Shown: positions 37,905 to 47,000, numbered from the stretch's first letter. The stretch: DNA of 64,000 bases from Tsukamurella sp040611135 (GCF_040611135.1 NZ_JBEXNL010000006.1:62001-126000); one strand, 5' to 3'. Notes: a model not told the origin generated them from the letters alone. A program made the numbers and translations.

Positions 37905-38297
37905 ATGACTGAGGAGTCCCGCCACATCAGCGTCGTGATCCGTCGGCCCGCCGAGGAGGTCTACGAGTTCGCGCGCGATCCCGAGAACCTGGTCGCGTGG
38001 GCCGCAGGCCTCGCGACCGGCGTGCGCCGCGACGGCGACGATCTCCTCACCGACTCCCCGATGGGCGAGGTCCGGGTGCGGTTCGCGCCGGACAATCCGT
38101 TCGGCGTGCTCGACCATGATGTCACGCTGCCCGACGGCACCGTCGTGAACAACCCCCTGCGCGTGCTCACCCACCCCGACGGGGCCGAGGTGCTGTTCAC
38201 CGTCCGGCGGCTCGGCGCGAGCGACGCAGAGTTCGAACGAGACTGCGCGACGGTCCGGGCCGACCTCGAGCGCCTGCGAGATCTGCTGACTCACTGA
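37905..38297 (+). CDS. SRPBCC-family protein
   Basis: A 130-residue protein with the start of an SRPBCC fold: HISVVIRRPAEEVYEFARDPENLVAWAAG. The family binds hydrophobic ligands. The ATG at 37905 begins MTEESRHIS. It is divergent from the CoA-transferase gene. No substrate can be named. Confidence 0.7.
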   Translation: MTEESRHISVVIRRPAEEVYEFARDPENLVAWAAGLATGVRRDGDDLLTDSPMGEVRVRFAPDNPFGVLDHDVTLPDGTVVNNPLRVLTHPDGAEVLFTVRRLGASDAEFERDCATVRADLERLRDLLTH

Positions 38298-38331
38298 CCG
38301 AGAATCACTGCGCACCGCCAGATAGCCAACA

Positions 38332-38347
38332 TAGAACAATAGTTCCA
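38332..38347. promoter_or_regulatory. SOS (LexA) box candidate upstream of the DUF222-HNH gene
   Basis: TAGAACAATAGTTCCA keeps the core GAAC-N4-GTTC of the actinobacterial LexA box (TCGAAC-N4-GTTCGA), matching 10 of the 12 specified bases. It lies 59 bases before the ATG, and TACAAT at 38376-38381 is a plausible -10 between them. Confidence 0.45.
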
Positions 38348-38405
38348 TTCGGTGGCTCGCGTTCGATTCAGCGCGTACAATAGGAGGCGAGAAGAGGGGG
38401 GCGCA

Positions 38406-40034
38406 ATGACCACGCTGACCAGCACAGCAGTTGACTATCACGCAGCCCTCGAAGCGTTCGAATCAGCCGCGGAGATGCTCGCCGGAGCGGACCCCGTGAT
38501 GCTGTCCTCCCAGCAGACCCTCGACGCTCTTCTGCGGCTGGAGACCGCCGCCCGGAAGGTCCCGTACGCGCAGAACCGGATCGCGCAGGCCAGCGTGGAA
38601 CATCGGGTACCGGATGAACTCGGCTACACCGGCCTCAAGGAACTCCTGCAGCAGCAACTGCACCTCGGCGGCGGCGAAGCCCGCGACCGGATCCACGGCG
38701 CACGTTCTCGCGTCCCCCGCCGCGAGCGCGGTTTCAGCCCCGAACCCTCCTACCCGCTGCTCGCCCAGGCGCAGCGGGACGGCCTGGTGTCCGAACGTCA
38801 CGCCGCGGTCATCGACCGGATCCTGCACGAGGCGGGCAAACGCACCCTCGACCCCGGAATCGAAGTCCTCGAAGACATCCTCGTCACCGCCGCCACCACG
38901 ATGACACCGGAGAGCCTGGCGAAGGCGGGCAAGCATGCTCTGGACCTCATCGACCCCGACGGTGCCGAACCCGACCACGACGCCATCGCCCGCAAGCGCG
39001 AACTGCACCTCGGAAAACAGGGCGACGATCTGATGTCCGGCCTCAGCGGCGCAGTGGACCCCACCTGCCGCGCCCTGCTCGAGACGATCATGGAGAAGTT
39101 CGCGCGCCCCGGCGTCCTCAACCCCGACGATCACGATGCACCCATCGACCCCGATGACGCCGACGCCGTCCGGGAAGCCGCGAAACACGACCAGCGCACC
39201 ACCGCGCAGCGCTGCCACGACGCCCTCCAACACGCCCTCGGCATCGCCCTCGGATCCGGCGCTCTGGGCTCGCACCGCGGCGTACCCTGCCAACCGATCA
39301 TCACCCTGCGCCTCGACCAACTCGAATCCGAGACAGGTATCGCCACCACAGCCACCGGCGGCCGGATGCCCGTCCCCGACGCCATCAACCTCATGGGAAT
39401 CAATCCCCGATACGTACTGCTCCTGGACCTCCAGAACCGGCCCCTGTTCCTCGGCCGGACCAAGCGCCTCGCGTCTGCGGATCAGCGCATCGCCCTGTAC
39501 GGGTCCGAACGCGGCTGCTCCGCGCCCGGCTGCGACGCACCGGCGACGCGCTGCCAGGTGCATCACGTGACCGACTGGGCCGAAGGCGGCAAGACCGACA
39601 TCACAACCCTCACACTCGTCTGCGACGCACATCACGGGAAGGTCGTCCCGCCCGCCGAGCGCGATCACCGCCCCGGCTGGGAGACCATCACCCTCCGAGA
39701 CGGGCTCGGCAGCGACGGTGACTACGCGGGACGCACCGGGTGGCGACGCACCCGCGATCCGAACCGCGCATATCGCGTGAACCACACGCACCACGCGGAC
39801 GAACTGCACCGCGCCGCCGTCGAACGCTGGAAGCAGCGCCGCGCCCAGTTCATCGACCACTGGCGCCGCGAGGACCTCCGCCAGCAGTATTACGACGCCG
39901 TCGGCACCACGTACGAGGACATCGCCGCCATTCTCGACGGACCGCACGGCCCGCCGATCCTCGAAGCCCTCCTCGCCGAACACGACGCCGAGACCGCGTG
40001 GCAGACCAGCTGTCCGGACGCCCACGCCGCGTGA
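38406..40034 (+). CDS. DUF222 / HNH endonuclease-like protein (13E12 repeat family)
   Basis: A 542-residue protein. Residues 1-330 are the DUF222 region common to mycobacterial 13E12-family proteins. The C-terminal part has an HNH nuclease motif around residues 365-420: two Cys in GCSAPGCDAP, HHVTDW, GGKTDITTLTLVC and DAHH. The ATG at 38406 has AGGGGGG upstream. These proteins are often multicopy and associated with mobile DNA; the cellular role is unclear. An SOS-like box upstream fits LexA control of several M. tuberculosis 13E12 genes. Confidence 0.85.
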   Translation: MTTLTSTAVDYHAALEAFESAAEMLAGADPVMLSSQQTLDALLRLETAARKVPYAQNRIAQASVEHRVPDELGYTGLKELLQQQLHLGGGEARDRIHGARSRVPRRERGFSPEPSYPLLAQAQRDGLVSERHAAVIDRILHEAGKRTLDPGIEVLEDILVTAATTMTPESLAKAGKHALDLIDPDGAEPDHDAIARKRELHLGKQGDDLMSGLSGAVDPTCRALLETIMEKFARPGVLNPDDHDAPIDPDDADAVREAAKHDQRTTAQRCHDALQHALGIALGSGALGSHRGVPCQPIITLRLDQLESETGIATTATGGRMPVPDAINLMGINPRYVLLLDLQNRPLFLGRTKRLASADQRIALYGSERGCSAPGCDAPATRCQVHHVTDWAEGGKTDITTLTLVCDAHHGKVVPPAERDHRPGWETITLRDGLGSDGDYAGRTGWRRTRDPNRAYRVNHTHHADELHRAAVERWKQRRAQFIDHWRREDLRQQYYDAVGTTYEDIAAILDGPHGPPILEALLAEHDAETAWQTSCPDAHAA

Positions 40035-40061
40035 CTCAGCGCGCCCGGATCACTGTGCGCG

Positions 40062-40604
40062 TCAGAAGCCTCCGGCTGAGCCCACCGCCGCGATCGCCGC
40101 GATGATGACCGCGATCGAGATCGCGAGGGACACGTACCCGATGATGAGCGCCGCGAGCGCCATGCCGTCGCCGGCCTCTCCGCTGCGGCGGATCTGCCCG
40201 CGAGCGATGTGCCCCATGATGATCCCGGCGGGCGAGAACACGAACGCCAAGACCAGCGCGGCGATCGCGAGCGAATTCGTCTGCCCGGCAAGCGCAGTGA
40301 CTCCCTGCGCGCGGTCGGCTGTCACCGCTGCGCCGTCCGCCGTGTATCCCACCACCGGATAGATCGGCTGCCCATCGTCTGTGAAGCCGATGTGGGCGGG
40401 CCCTTTGGGCACGGCCACCCTGTCGCCCGGCGTGTGGCGCACGATGACCACCGGGATGCCGATGACTAGGATCAGCAGGCTCGCCAATCCAAGCAGAGCT
40501 CCCCCGAATACATCTCCGACAGCGCCCACGACCAGCCCACCGACTACGACGAGCAGAATCTTGAGCCACAGCGGTCGACCCACCTGGGCGGCCGTATCCG
40601 ACAC
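40062..40604 (-). CDS. Membrane protein with DUF4190 domain
   Basis: A 180-residue protein with four hydrophobic segments: two near the N-terminus (LKILLVVVGGLVVGAV and LGLASLLILVIGIPVVIV) and two in a C-terminal DUF4190 domain (LAIAALVLAFVFSPAGIIMGHIARGQI, then GMALAALIIGYVSLAISI). The GTG at 40604 has AAGGAG eight bases upstream; a GTG at 40610 is too close to it. Function unknown. The 246 bases up to dinB (40605-40850) hold nothing I recognise. Confidence 0.7.
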   Translation of the reverse strand: MSDTAAQVGRPLWLKILLVVVGGLVVGAVGDVFGGALLGLASLLILVIGIPVVIVRHTPGDRVAVPKGPAHIGFTDDGQPIYPVVGYTADGAAVTADRAQGVTALAGQTNSLAIAALVLAFVFSPAGIIMGHIARGQIRRSGEAGDGMALAALIIGYVSLAISIAVIIAAIAAVGSAGGF

Positions 40605-40850
40605 AGTCACTTCTCCTTCAGCAGATTTGTCGTGCCGCAATCGTGAACAGCCCCCCACCCCTTCCGCAAGGTTTCGCCGTCGAATCCTCCGATCAGACGA
40701 CACTCCCGCTACACCGTGCTGCTCCCGCGATCGTCATGGCGATCGCAGGAAGTGCTGACAGTCGCACGAGCGGATCGCGGTGCGCGCGGAAAGGTCTCAG
40801 TGTCGCGGGAACGAATGGCTGCCGCGGGAACGCCGCGCAACCGCGAGGAC

Positions 40851-42230
40851 TCAGTCGTCCTCGCCGTCCGCGGCGCGCAGGTGCTCGGCGGGCCAGTCGA
40901 GGGAGTCGAGCGGATCAGCCTCGCGGAGCAGTGCATCGTCGGCCTGGAAACTGCGCATGCGGCCCGGGCCGGAGGTGCGCGTCTCGAACCGCACCGACAG
41001 CACGCCGTGCCCGGCGCCCTGCACCCAACCGTGGCCGAACTCGGGGTGCCGCACGTCCATGCCCGGGCGCCAGCCGATGACGGCATCCGGCTCCTCGACG
41101 TCGGGCTCCGGAGCAGTGGCACCGACCTCGGCGACGTCGGGGGCACCGTCGCCCTCCTCGCCGAACAGAGTGAACTGCTCGACGCTGCTCAGCCCCGAGA
41201 AGCCGACGCCGACGAGCCGCAGGCCGCCGATCTCCATGGGGTCGAGGGCGAGGCGCTGGGCGGTCGCGGTGAGCACGGCACCGTCGGTGGTGGCGGACGG
41301 CAGCGTGGCACTCCGGGTGAGCAGGGACATGTCCGACCGCTTCAGCTTGAGCACGACGGTGCGCGCCCCGCGCCCGTCGCGCCGCAGCCGGCGCAGCGCG
41401 TGCTCGGCGCTGCGGTCGATCTCGCGGCGGAGGGCGTTCATCGTGGTCACGTCGGTCTCGAGGGTGTGCTCGGCGCTGATCGACTTCGCCTCGCCGTTCA
41501 CCGCCACGGGCCGATCGTCCTCGCCCCGCGCGAGCCGGTGCAACGCCGGGCCCAGCGTGGCGCCCAGCACCGAGACCACCTCGACCTCGCTCATCGCGGC
41601 GAACTGACCGATCGTGTCGATCCCCAAGCGGGACAGCCGCTCCCCCGCCACCGGGCCGATCCCCCAGAGCTTGCGGACGGGCAGCGGGTACAGCATCGAC
41701 TCCTGCGCGGCGGGCGGGATGACGGACACCCCGTCGGGCTTCGCGAGCCCGGAAGCGATCTTCGCGGCCTGCTTGCCGGCCCCCGCGCCGACGGAGGCGA
41801 CGAGCCCCGTCTCCGCCAGGATCCGGGCGCGCAGTTCCTCCGCGAAGGCCACCACCTCCGACGAGGACGCCCCGGCGAGCTCGGCGGGTTCGCCGAAGGC
41901 CTCGTCGAAGGACAGCGTCTCGACGACCGGGATCAGCCCGCGCACGGCTCCGAAGACGCGCCGACTGACCGTCCCGTACAGCGCCCCGCGCGGCGGCAGC
42001 ACGACGGCGGACGCACCGACGAGCCGGCGCGCCTGGTGCATCGGCATCGCCGAGCGCGCACCGAAGACGCGCGCCTCGTACGAGCAGCCGGCGACCACGC
42101 CGCGGCCACCGAGCCCGCCCACGAGCACGGGACGCCCGCGCAGGGTGGGCCGGGTCAGCTGCTCGCAGGACGCGAAGAAGGCGTCCATGTCGAAGTGGAG
42201 CACCCAGCGGTGGCTGCGGTCGTCGGTCAC
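40851..42230 (-). CDS. dinB: Y-family DNA polymerase IV (DinB/DinX-like)
   Basis: A 459-residue translesion polymerase. Catalytic acids are Asp14 in LHFDMDAFFAS and the Asp-Glu pair in LSFDEAF near residue 108. The fingers, thumb (KLWGIGPVAGERLSRLGI) and little-finger domains follow. The last ~90 residues form an extra domain with GWRPGMDVRHPEFGHGWVQGAG, also present in mycobacterial DinX. The GTG at 42230 lies three bases after the toxin gene stop. Confidence 0.92.
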   Translation of the reverse strand: MTDDRSHRWVLHFDMDAFFASCEQLTRPTLRGRPVLVGGLGGRGVVAGCSYEARVFGARSAMPMHQARRLVGASAVVLPPRGALYGTVSRRVFGAVRGLIPVVETLSFDEAFGEPAELAGASSSEVVAFAEELRARILAETGLVASVGAGAGKQAAKIASGLAKPDGVSVIPPAAQESMLYPLPVRKLWGIGPVAGERLSRLGIDTIGQFAAMSEVEVVSVLGATLGPALHRLARGEDDRPVAVNGEAKSISAEHTLETDVTTMNALRREIDRSAEHALRRLRRDGRGARTVVLKLKRSDMSLLTRSATLPSATTDGAVLTATAQRLALDPMEIGGLRLVGVGFSGLSSVEQFTLFGEEGDGAPDVAEVGATAPEPDVEEPDAVIGWRPGMDVRHPEFGHGWVQGAGHGVLSVRFETRTSGPGRMRSFQADDALLREADPLDSLDWPAEHLRAADGEDD

Positions 42231-42233
42231 GGA

Positions 42234-42626
42234 CTACACCGCGACGACGCGCAGAAGGTCGTCGAGCCCCGCGAAGTCGTCCGGATTCCGCGTGTAGACG
42301 TCCAGCCCGTGCGCGTGCGCGGTCGCGGCGATCAGCAGGTCGGCGAGACGGCGACGAGGCGCTCGCCCGCGACGGAACGCGGCTGCGGCGACCAGCCCGT
42401 AACTCGCTGCTGCAGTGGCGTCGAACGGGATCGGCTCGAACACCGCAGTCACCTCCTGCAGCCGGAGCTGCCGGCGCGCGGCCTCCATCGGGTCCGATGT
42501 GAGATGCGGAGCAGCAGCGAGCTCGGCCGCCGTGATCGCCGCGATCGCAGTGACCTCCGGCATCGCGTCGATCACCTCCGGCATCGCGATCAGCACGGAC
42601 GTGTCCAGCAGACCGGGAGCGGTCAC
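42234..42626 (-). CDS. PIN-domain toxin paired with a Phd/YefM antitoxin
   Basis: A 130-residue PIN protein. Active-site acids: Asp in LLDTSVLIA near residue 8, Glu in ITAAELAAA near residue 36, Asp in RRLADLLIAATA near residue 93 and Asp in TRNPDDFAG. The GTG at 42626 has AGGAG five bases upstream and overlaps the antitoxin TGA (GTGA); a GTG one codon earlier is possible. Likely RNase toxin. Confidence 0.88.
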   Translation of the reverse strand: MTAPGLLDTSVLIAMPEVIDAMPEVTAIAAITAAELAAAPHLTSDPMEAARRQLRLQEVTAVFEPIPFDATAAASYGLVAAAAFRRGRAPRRRLADLLIAATAHAHGLDVYTRNPDDFAGLDDLLRVVAV

Positions 42627-42874
42627 CACGGCTCCTGATCGGCCAGGGAATCCACATCGGCCCGGAAGGCCGCGGCGTCGATGTGCACGCCGCCGCCGAG
42701 CGCTTCCCGCAGCTCCGCTCGGCGCACGAACATCCGCCGCCCGGAGGCGACGGGGCGCAGCTCGGCGACCGGAGTCCCGTTCCGGGTGACCACGAAGGAC
42801 TCCCCCGCCTCGACGGACTTCATCACCGCCGCGTTGTCGTTGCGCAACTCGCGTTGCGCGATCACCCGAGCCAT
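42623..42874 (-). CDS. Phd/YefM-family antitoxin
   Basis: An 83-residue antitoxin. The N-terminal MARVIAQRELRNDNAAVMKSV and GESFVVTRNGTPVAELRPV are the Phd/YefM DNA-binding dimer motif. The acidic C-terminus (RADVDSLADQEPW) should block the toxin. The ATG at 42874 lies two bases from a perfect inverted repeat. Confidence 0.88.
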   Translation of the reverse strand: MARVIAQRELRNDNAAVMKSVEAGESFVVTRNGTPVAELRPVASGRRMFVRRAELREALGGGVHIDAAAFRADVDSLADQEPW

Positions 42875-42876
42875 GA

Positions 42877-42907
42877 GCCCACTGTAGCGCAGATCGCTAC
42901 AGTGGGC
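42877..42907. promoter_or_regulatory. 13-bp perfect inverted repeat between ileS and the antitoxin gene
   Basis: GCCCACTGTAGCG (42877-42889) and CGCTACAGTGGGC (42895-42907) are perfect inverted arms with a 5-bp spacer. On the minus strand the repeat begins 18 bases after the ileS stop and ends two bases before the antitoxin ATG. It fits an autoregulatory operator for the Phd-type antitoxin, and the long stem could also end ileS transcripts. Confidence 0.7.
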
Positions 42908-42925
42908 GACAAGCGTTTTCGCAGG

Positions 42926-45900
42926 TCAGACCTTGGTGAGCCGGCCTCGGACACCATCGCCCAGATCCACACTGTCGGGCGCAGCACCGTCCAGGGAAGC
43001 GAACTCCAGCGACGTGGCCAGCACCTCACCCGCGATGAGGTCCCGGTGCTGCTCGGCGGCCGCACGGTGTTCCTCGGGCACGTCGAGGACCAGGGCGATC
43101 CGGTCGCTCACGTCGAGCCCGGCGGACCGTCGGGCCTCCTGCAGCTCGCGGATGCGGTCCTTGGCCCACCCCTCGGCCTCGAGCTCGGCGTCGACCGACA
43201 GGTCGAGCACGACGAGCCCGGCACCGTCGGGCAGTTCGGCGGTGGAGTCCGGCGCGGCGGCGACCAGCTTGCGGGTGTACTCGCCGTCCTGCAGCGCGAT
43301 CCCGGCGGCCGTCACCACACCGTCGGAAACGGTGTAGTCGCCGGACTTCACGGCCTTGATCACCGTCTGCACGTCCTTGCCCAGGCGCGGGCCCGCCGCG
43401 CGGGCGTTGACCGCGATCTCGACCCGCCCGTACTGATCGGCGTCGGGCGAGACGGTGACCTCCCGGACGTTGACCTCGTCGGCGATGATCGAGGCGAAGG
43501 GAGCGAGCTTCTCCGCGTCGGGACCGGCGACGGTCAGCGAGTGCAGCGGCAGGCGCACGCGCAGCTTGTTCGCCTTGCGCACCGACGAGGCGACGGAGCA
43601 CACGTCCCGGACCTCGTCCATCGCGGCGACCAACTCGGGATCGGCGGGCAGGTCCGACGCCGACGGCCAGTCGGTCAGGTGCACCGACTCGCCGCCCGTG
43701 AGGCCGCGCCACATCGCCTCGGTGGCCATCGGGAGCAGCGGTGCCGCGAGCCGGCACGTGGTCTCCAGAACGGTGTACAGCGTGTCGAAGGCACCGTCGT
43801 CCGAACCGTCCCAGAACCGCGCCCGCGAGCGGCGCACGTACCAGTTGGTCAGCGCGTCGACGAACAGGCGCAGCTCCTCGCAGGCGTCCGCGATGCTGCA
43901 GGTGTCGAGCGCCTCGGTCATGGCGTCGCGGGTCTGTGCGAGCTTCGCGAGGATGTACCGATCCAGCACGTCCTGCGAGTCCGTGCGCCACACCGCCGGC
44001 TTCTCCGCGTACAGCTGCAGGAACGAGTACGCGTTCCACAGGGGCAGCAGCGTCTGCCGCACGCCGTCCCGGATGCCCTGCTCCGTGACCACGAGGTTGC
44101 CGCCGCGCAGGATGGGCGAGGCCATGAGGAACCAGCGCATGGCGTCGGAGCCGTCGCGGTTGAACACCTCGTTGACGTCCGGGTAGTTCCGCTTGGACTT
44201 GGACATCTTGAGACCGTCGTGGCCGAGCACGATGCCGTGCGCCGCGACCGTGCGGAACGCGGCGGAATCGAACAGCGCCGTCGCCAGCACGTGCAGGTTG
44301 TAGAACCAGCCCTTGGTCTGCCCGTTGTACTCGACGATGAAATCGCCCGGGAAGTGCGTGTCGAACCAGTCCCGGTTCTCGAACGGGTAGTGCACCTGCG
44401 CGAAGGGCATGGAGCCCGACTCGAACCAGCAGTCCAGCACCTCGGGAACGCGGCGCATGGTCGACTGCCCGTCCTCCGGCGACCGGGGATCGTCCGGATT
44501 CGGCCGGGTCAGCTCGTCGATGTACGGGCGGTGCAGGTTCGTCGGGCGCACACCGAAGTCGCGCTCCAGCTCGTCCAGCGAGCCGTAGACGTCGACACGG
44601 GGGTACGCGGGATCGTCGGACACCCACACCGGGATCGGGGCGCCCCAGTAGCGGTTGCGGCTGATGTTCCAGTCGCGCGCGCCCTCGACCCACTTGCCGA
44701 ACTGGCCGTCGCGGATGTGCGCGGGGTTCCAGGTGATGTCCTGGTTCAGCTCCAGCATGCGCGGGATGATCTTGGTGACCTCGACGAACCAGGACGGCAC
44801 CGCCATGTAGATCAGCGGCTGGCCCGAGCGCCAGGAGTGCGGGTAGCTGTGCTCGATGGTCTCGTGGCGCAACAGCCGGCCCTTGGCCTTGAGATCCTTG
44901 GCGATCACCGGGTTCGCGTCGAAGACCTGGAGGCCCTCGTACGGCGGCACCGCGGAGGTGAACTTGCCGCCCGGGTCCAGCGGCTGCACGACCTCGATGC
45001 CGTACTTGCCGGTGGCGAGGTCCATGTCCTCCTCACCGAAGGCGGGCGCGAGGTGCACCACGCCCGTGCCGGAATCGGTGGTCACGTAGTCGGCGAGCAG
45101 CGTGACGTGCGCCTTCGGGTGGCCGGCGAAGAAGTCGAACGGCGGCTCGTAGGTCGCGTACTCCAGCTGGCGGCCCTTGTACCGGCCCTTGATCTCCGGC
45201 GATTCGCCCAGCTCGCGGGCGTAGTGGCCCAGCCGCGCCTCGGCCAGCAGGTAGTCCTTCCCGTCGAGGCCGGTGACGTGCACGTAGTCCAGGTCGGGAT
45301 GCACGGCGATCGCGAGGTTGGACGGCAGCGTCCACGGCGTGGTGGTCCAGATCAGCGCCTCGACACCGTCGAGCTCCTCCAGGGAGGTGCCCTTGGTGCG
45401 CAGCGGCATCCCGACGGTGACCGCCGGGTCCTGCCGCATCTTGTAGGCGTCGTCGAGCTTGGACTCCTGGTTCGACAGCGGCGTCTGCTCGTACCAGGAG
45501 TACGGCAGCACGCGGTAGCCCTGGTAGATCAAGCCCTTGTCGTGGAGGGTCTTGAACGCCCACATCACGGACTCCATGAAGTCCAGGTCGAGCGTCTTGT
45601 AGTCGTTGTCGAAGTCCACCCAGCGGGCCTGGCGGGTGACGTACTGGCGCCACTCCTCCGTGTACTGCAGCACCGAGGTGCGGCAGTAGTCGTTGAACTT
45701 CGCCACGCCCATGGTCTCGATCTCGGACTTGTCCTTGATCCCGAGCTGACGCTCGGCCTCCAGCTCGGCGGGCAGCCCGTGGGTGTCCCAGCCGAACCGG
45801 CGGTCGACCTTCTTGCCGCGCATCGTCTGGTAGCGCGGGACGAGGTCCTTGACGTACCCGGTCAGGAGGTGGCCGTAGTGCGGCAGGCCGTTGGCGAAGG

Positions 45901-46090
45901 GCGGACCGTCGTAGAAGACGAACTCGTCCGCGCCGTCGCGGTTCGCGATCGACTTCCGGAAGGTGTCGTTCTCCGACCAGTACGCGAGGACGCGCTCCTC
46001 GAGGTCGGGGAACGACGGGGTGCCCGCCTTCGCGGGGGCGTCGTCGTCGCGGGTCATGTCGACCAGCGGATAGGGGCGCTTCTCACTCAT
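42926..46090 (-). CDS. ileS: Isoleucyl-tRNA synthetase (type 2)
   Basis: A 1054-residue class I synthetase that charges tRNA-Ile. The HIGH-type motif is GLPHYGHLL and the KMSKS motif is GLKMSKSKRN. A CP1 editing domain lies between them. Length and sequence fit the eukaryote-like type 2 IleRS, a group often resistant to mupirocin. The ATG at 46090 lies just past a T-box leader with GAGGAG about six bases upstream. Confidence 0.96.
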   Translation of the reverse strand: MSEKRPYPLVDMTRDDDAPAKAGTPSFPDLEERVLAYWSENDTFRKSIANRDGADEFVFYDGPPFANGLPHYGHLLTGYVKDLVPRYQTMRGKKVDRRFGWDTHGLPAELEAERQLGIKDKSEIETMGVAKFNDYCRTSVLQYTEEWRQYVTRQARWVDFDNDYKTLDLDFMESVMWAFKTLHDKGLIYQGYRVLPYSWYEQTPLSNQESKLDDAYKMRQDPAVTVGMPLRTKGTSLEELDGVEALIWTTTPWTLPSNLAIAVHPDLDYVHVTGLDGKDYLLAEARLGHYARELGESPEIKGRYKGRQLEYATYEPPFDFFAGHPKAHVTLLADYVTTDSGTGVVHLAPAFGEEDMDLATGKYGIEVVQPLDPGGKFTSAVPPYEGLQVFDANPVIAKDLKAKGRLLRHETIEHSYPHSWRSGQPLIYMAVPSWFVEVTKIIPRMLELNQDITWNPAHIRDGQFGKWVEGARDWNISRNRYWGAPIPVWVSDDPAYPRVDVYGSLDELERDFGVRPTNLHRPYIDELTRPNPDDPRSPEDGQSTMRRVPEVLDCWFESGSMPFAQVHYPFENRDWFDTHFPGDFIVEYNGQTKGWFYNLHVLATALFDSAAFRTVAAHGIVLGHDGLKMSKSKRNYPDVNEVFNRDGSDAMRWFLMASPILRGGNLVVTEQGIRDGVRQTLLPLWNAYSFLQLYAEKPAVWRTDSQDVLDRYILAKLAQTRDAMTEALDTCSIADACEELRLFVDALTNWYVRRSRARFWDGSDDGAFDTLYTVLETTCRLAAPLLPMATEAMWRGLTGGESVHLTDWPSASDLPADPELVAAMDEVRDVCSVASSVRKANKLRVRLPLHSLTVAGPDAEKLAPFASIIADEVNVREVTVSPDADQYGRVEIAVNARAAGPRLGKDVQTVIKAVKSGDYTVSDGVVTAAGIALQDGEYTRKLVAAAPDSTAELPDGAGLVVLDLSVDAELEAEGWAKDRIRELQEARRSAGLDVSDRIALVLDVPEEHRAAAEQHRDLIAGEVLATSLEFASLDGAAPDSVDLGDGVRGRLTKV

Positions 46091-46095
46091 CGTGA

Positions 46096-46305
46096 CTCCT
46101 CGTGCCGTCTACTACCAGCACGGGGACGACTCCCGGCCTGTGGCCGAGCTCCGCGGTACCACCCCGCTTGCGCCTCCCCGATTTCTCCGGGGCCACGCCA
46201 CTTCAACAGGGCTGTGACGGGCCCACCCGTCCGGTTCTACTGGGGCGTGCGCCCGTTCTTCCGGATGCTCCCCGGTGATGGCCGGATCAACGCAGTGCTA
46301 CCGCT
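46096..46305 (-). promoter_or_regulatory. T-box riboswitch of ileS (translational, ultrashort stem I type)
   Basis: The minus strand carries the T-box core GGGGTGGTACCGCGG at 46165-46151. Upstream, a small hairpin CCGG-CCATCA-CCGG (about 46273-46286) presents ATC, an isoleucine codon, at 46279-46277 as specifier. Downstream, CCGUGC (about 46121) can pair with GCACGAGG to sequester the GAGGAG ribosome-binding site (46101-46096). This is the layout of actinobacterial ileS T-boxes, which open the start site when uncharged tRNA-Ile binds. Confidence 0.85.
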
Positions 46306-46306
46306 G

Positions 46307-46312
46307 AGGATA
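46307..46312 (-). promoter_or_regulatory. Candidate -10 element for ileS
   Basis: TATCCT on the minus strand lies just upstream of the T-box specifier hairpin, so a transcript from here would contain the whole riboswitch. No clear -35. Confidence 0.35.
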
Positions 46313-46327
46313 GCGAATCGTGCAAGA

Positions 46328-46966
46328 TCATTTCTTGTCGGGATCGTCCGACTCCGGCTGCTGGGGCGGCGTCCACTCGGTGCCCCACGCCTGATCGATC
46401 CGGATCTGCGGGATCTGGTCGGTCATGTCCGGGTCGTACTTCCCGGGCGCGAACAGCCCGCGGGTGCTCTCGTCGTCGGTGTCGGCGGGCGACTCGTGCT
46501 CCCACCCGGTGGGCCCGCTGAGCGGCCCCACCGCGAACTGTGCCGTCGGACGCGCATCGTCGTCCGGGCCGTCGTGCCGCCCGAACTCCTCGTGCCCGAC
46601 GGTGCCGGCCTCTCGCGCCGCGTCGTCCACCGGTTCCGCGGCCTCGGAATCGTCCGATGCGCTCGCGGCCGGTGCGGTCGCCACCACTGGGCCCTCGGCG
46701 TCGTCCGTGTCATCCGCGGCCCGGTCCCCCGGGCTCCAGCCCCCGTCGGACGCTGTACCGCGACGCTTGCCGGATGCCTCGCCGGAGGCCTTGTCAGCCT
46801 TGTCCCGTTCGCCGCGACGGTAGGTGAGGACGTCGCCGAGCAGGAGGACGACGCCGATCACCGACACCACCACGCACGCGATGGCGAGCCAGAGGTTGGC
46901 CGTGATCAGGGCGACGATCAGCAGGATGAACCCGATGACCGTCGCCCCCAGAGCGGCTAGCAGCAT
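46328..46966 (-). CDS. Membrane protein downstream of wag31 (Rv2144c-like position)
   Basis: A 212-residue protein. Two transmembrane helices fill residues 1-45 (MLLAALGATVIGFILLIV and AIACVVVSVIGVVLLLG); the rest is a long acidic, disordered tail rich in Asp, Glu, Pro and Ala. M. tuberculosis has a small membrane protein, Rv2144c, at the same place after wag31. The ATG at 46966 is the only start that keeps the first helix. Function unknown. Confidence 0.7.
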   Translation of the reverse strand: MLLAALGATVIGFILLIVALITANLWLAIACVVVSVIGVVLLLGDVLTYRRGERDKADKASGEASGKRRGTASDGGWSPGDRAADDTDDAEGPVVATAPAASASDDSEAAEPVDDAAREAGTVGHEEFGRHDGPDDDARPTAQFAVGPLSGPTGWEHESPADTDDESTRGLFAPGKYDPDMTDQIPQIRIDQAWGTEWTPPQQPESDDPDKK

Positions 46967-47000
46967 GAGAACTCCGCCTTAGTACCGGCCGGTCCCAGCC

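Noticed and set aside
40605..40850. Possible small gene or RNA between the DUF4190 gene and dinB
   Set aside because: No coding-like frame with a start and ribosome-binding site, and only short unconvincing repeats.
42683..46960. A 1425-codon plus-strand frame covering ileS and the T-box
   Set aside because: Shadow frame; it would read through the T-box and the inverted repeat and has no recognisable domain.
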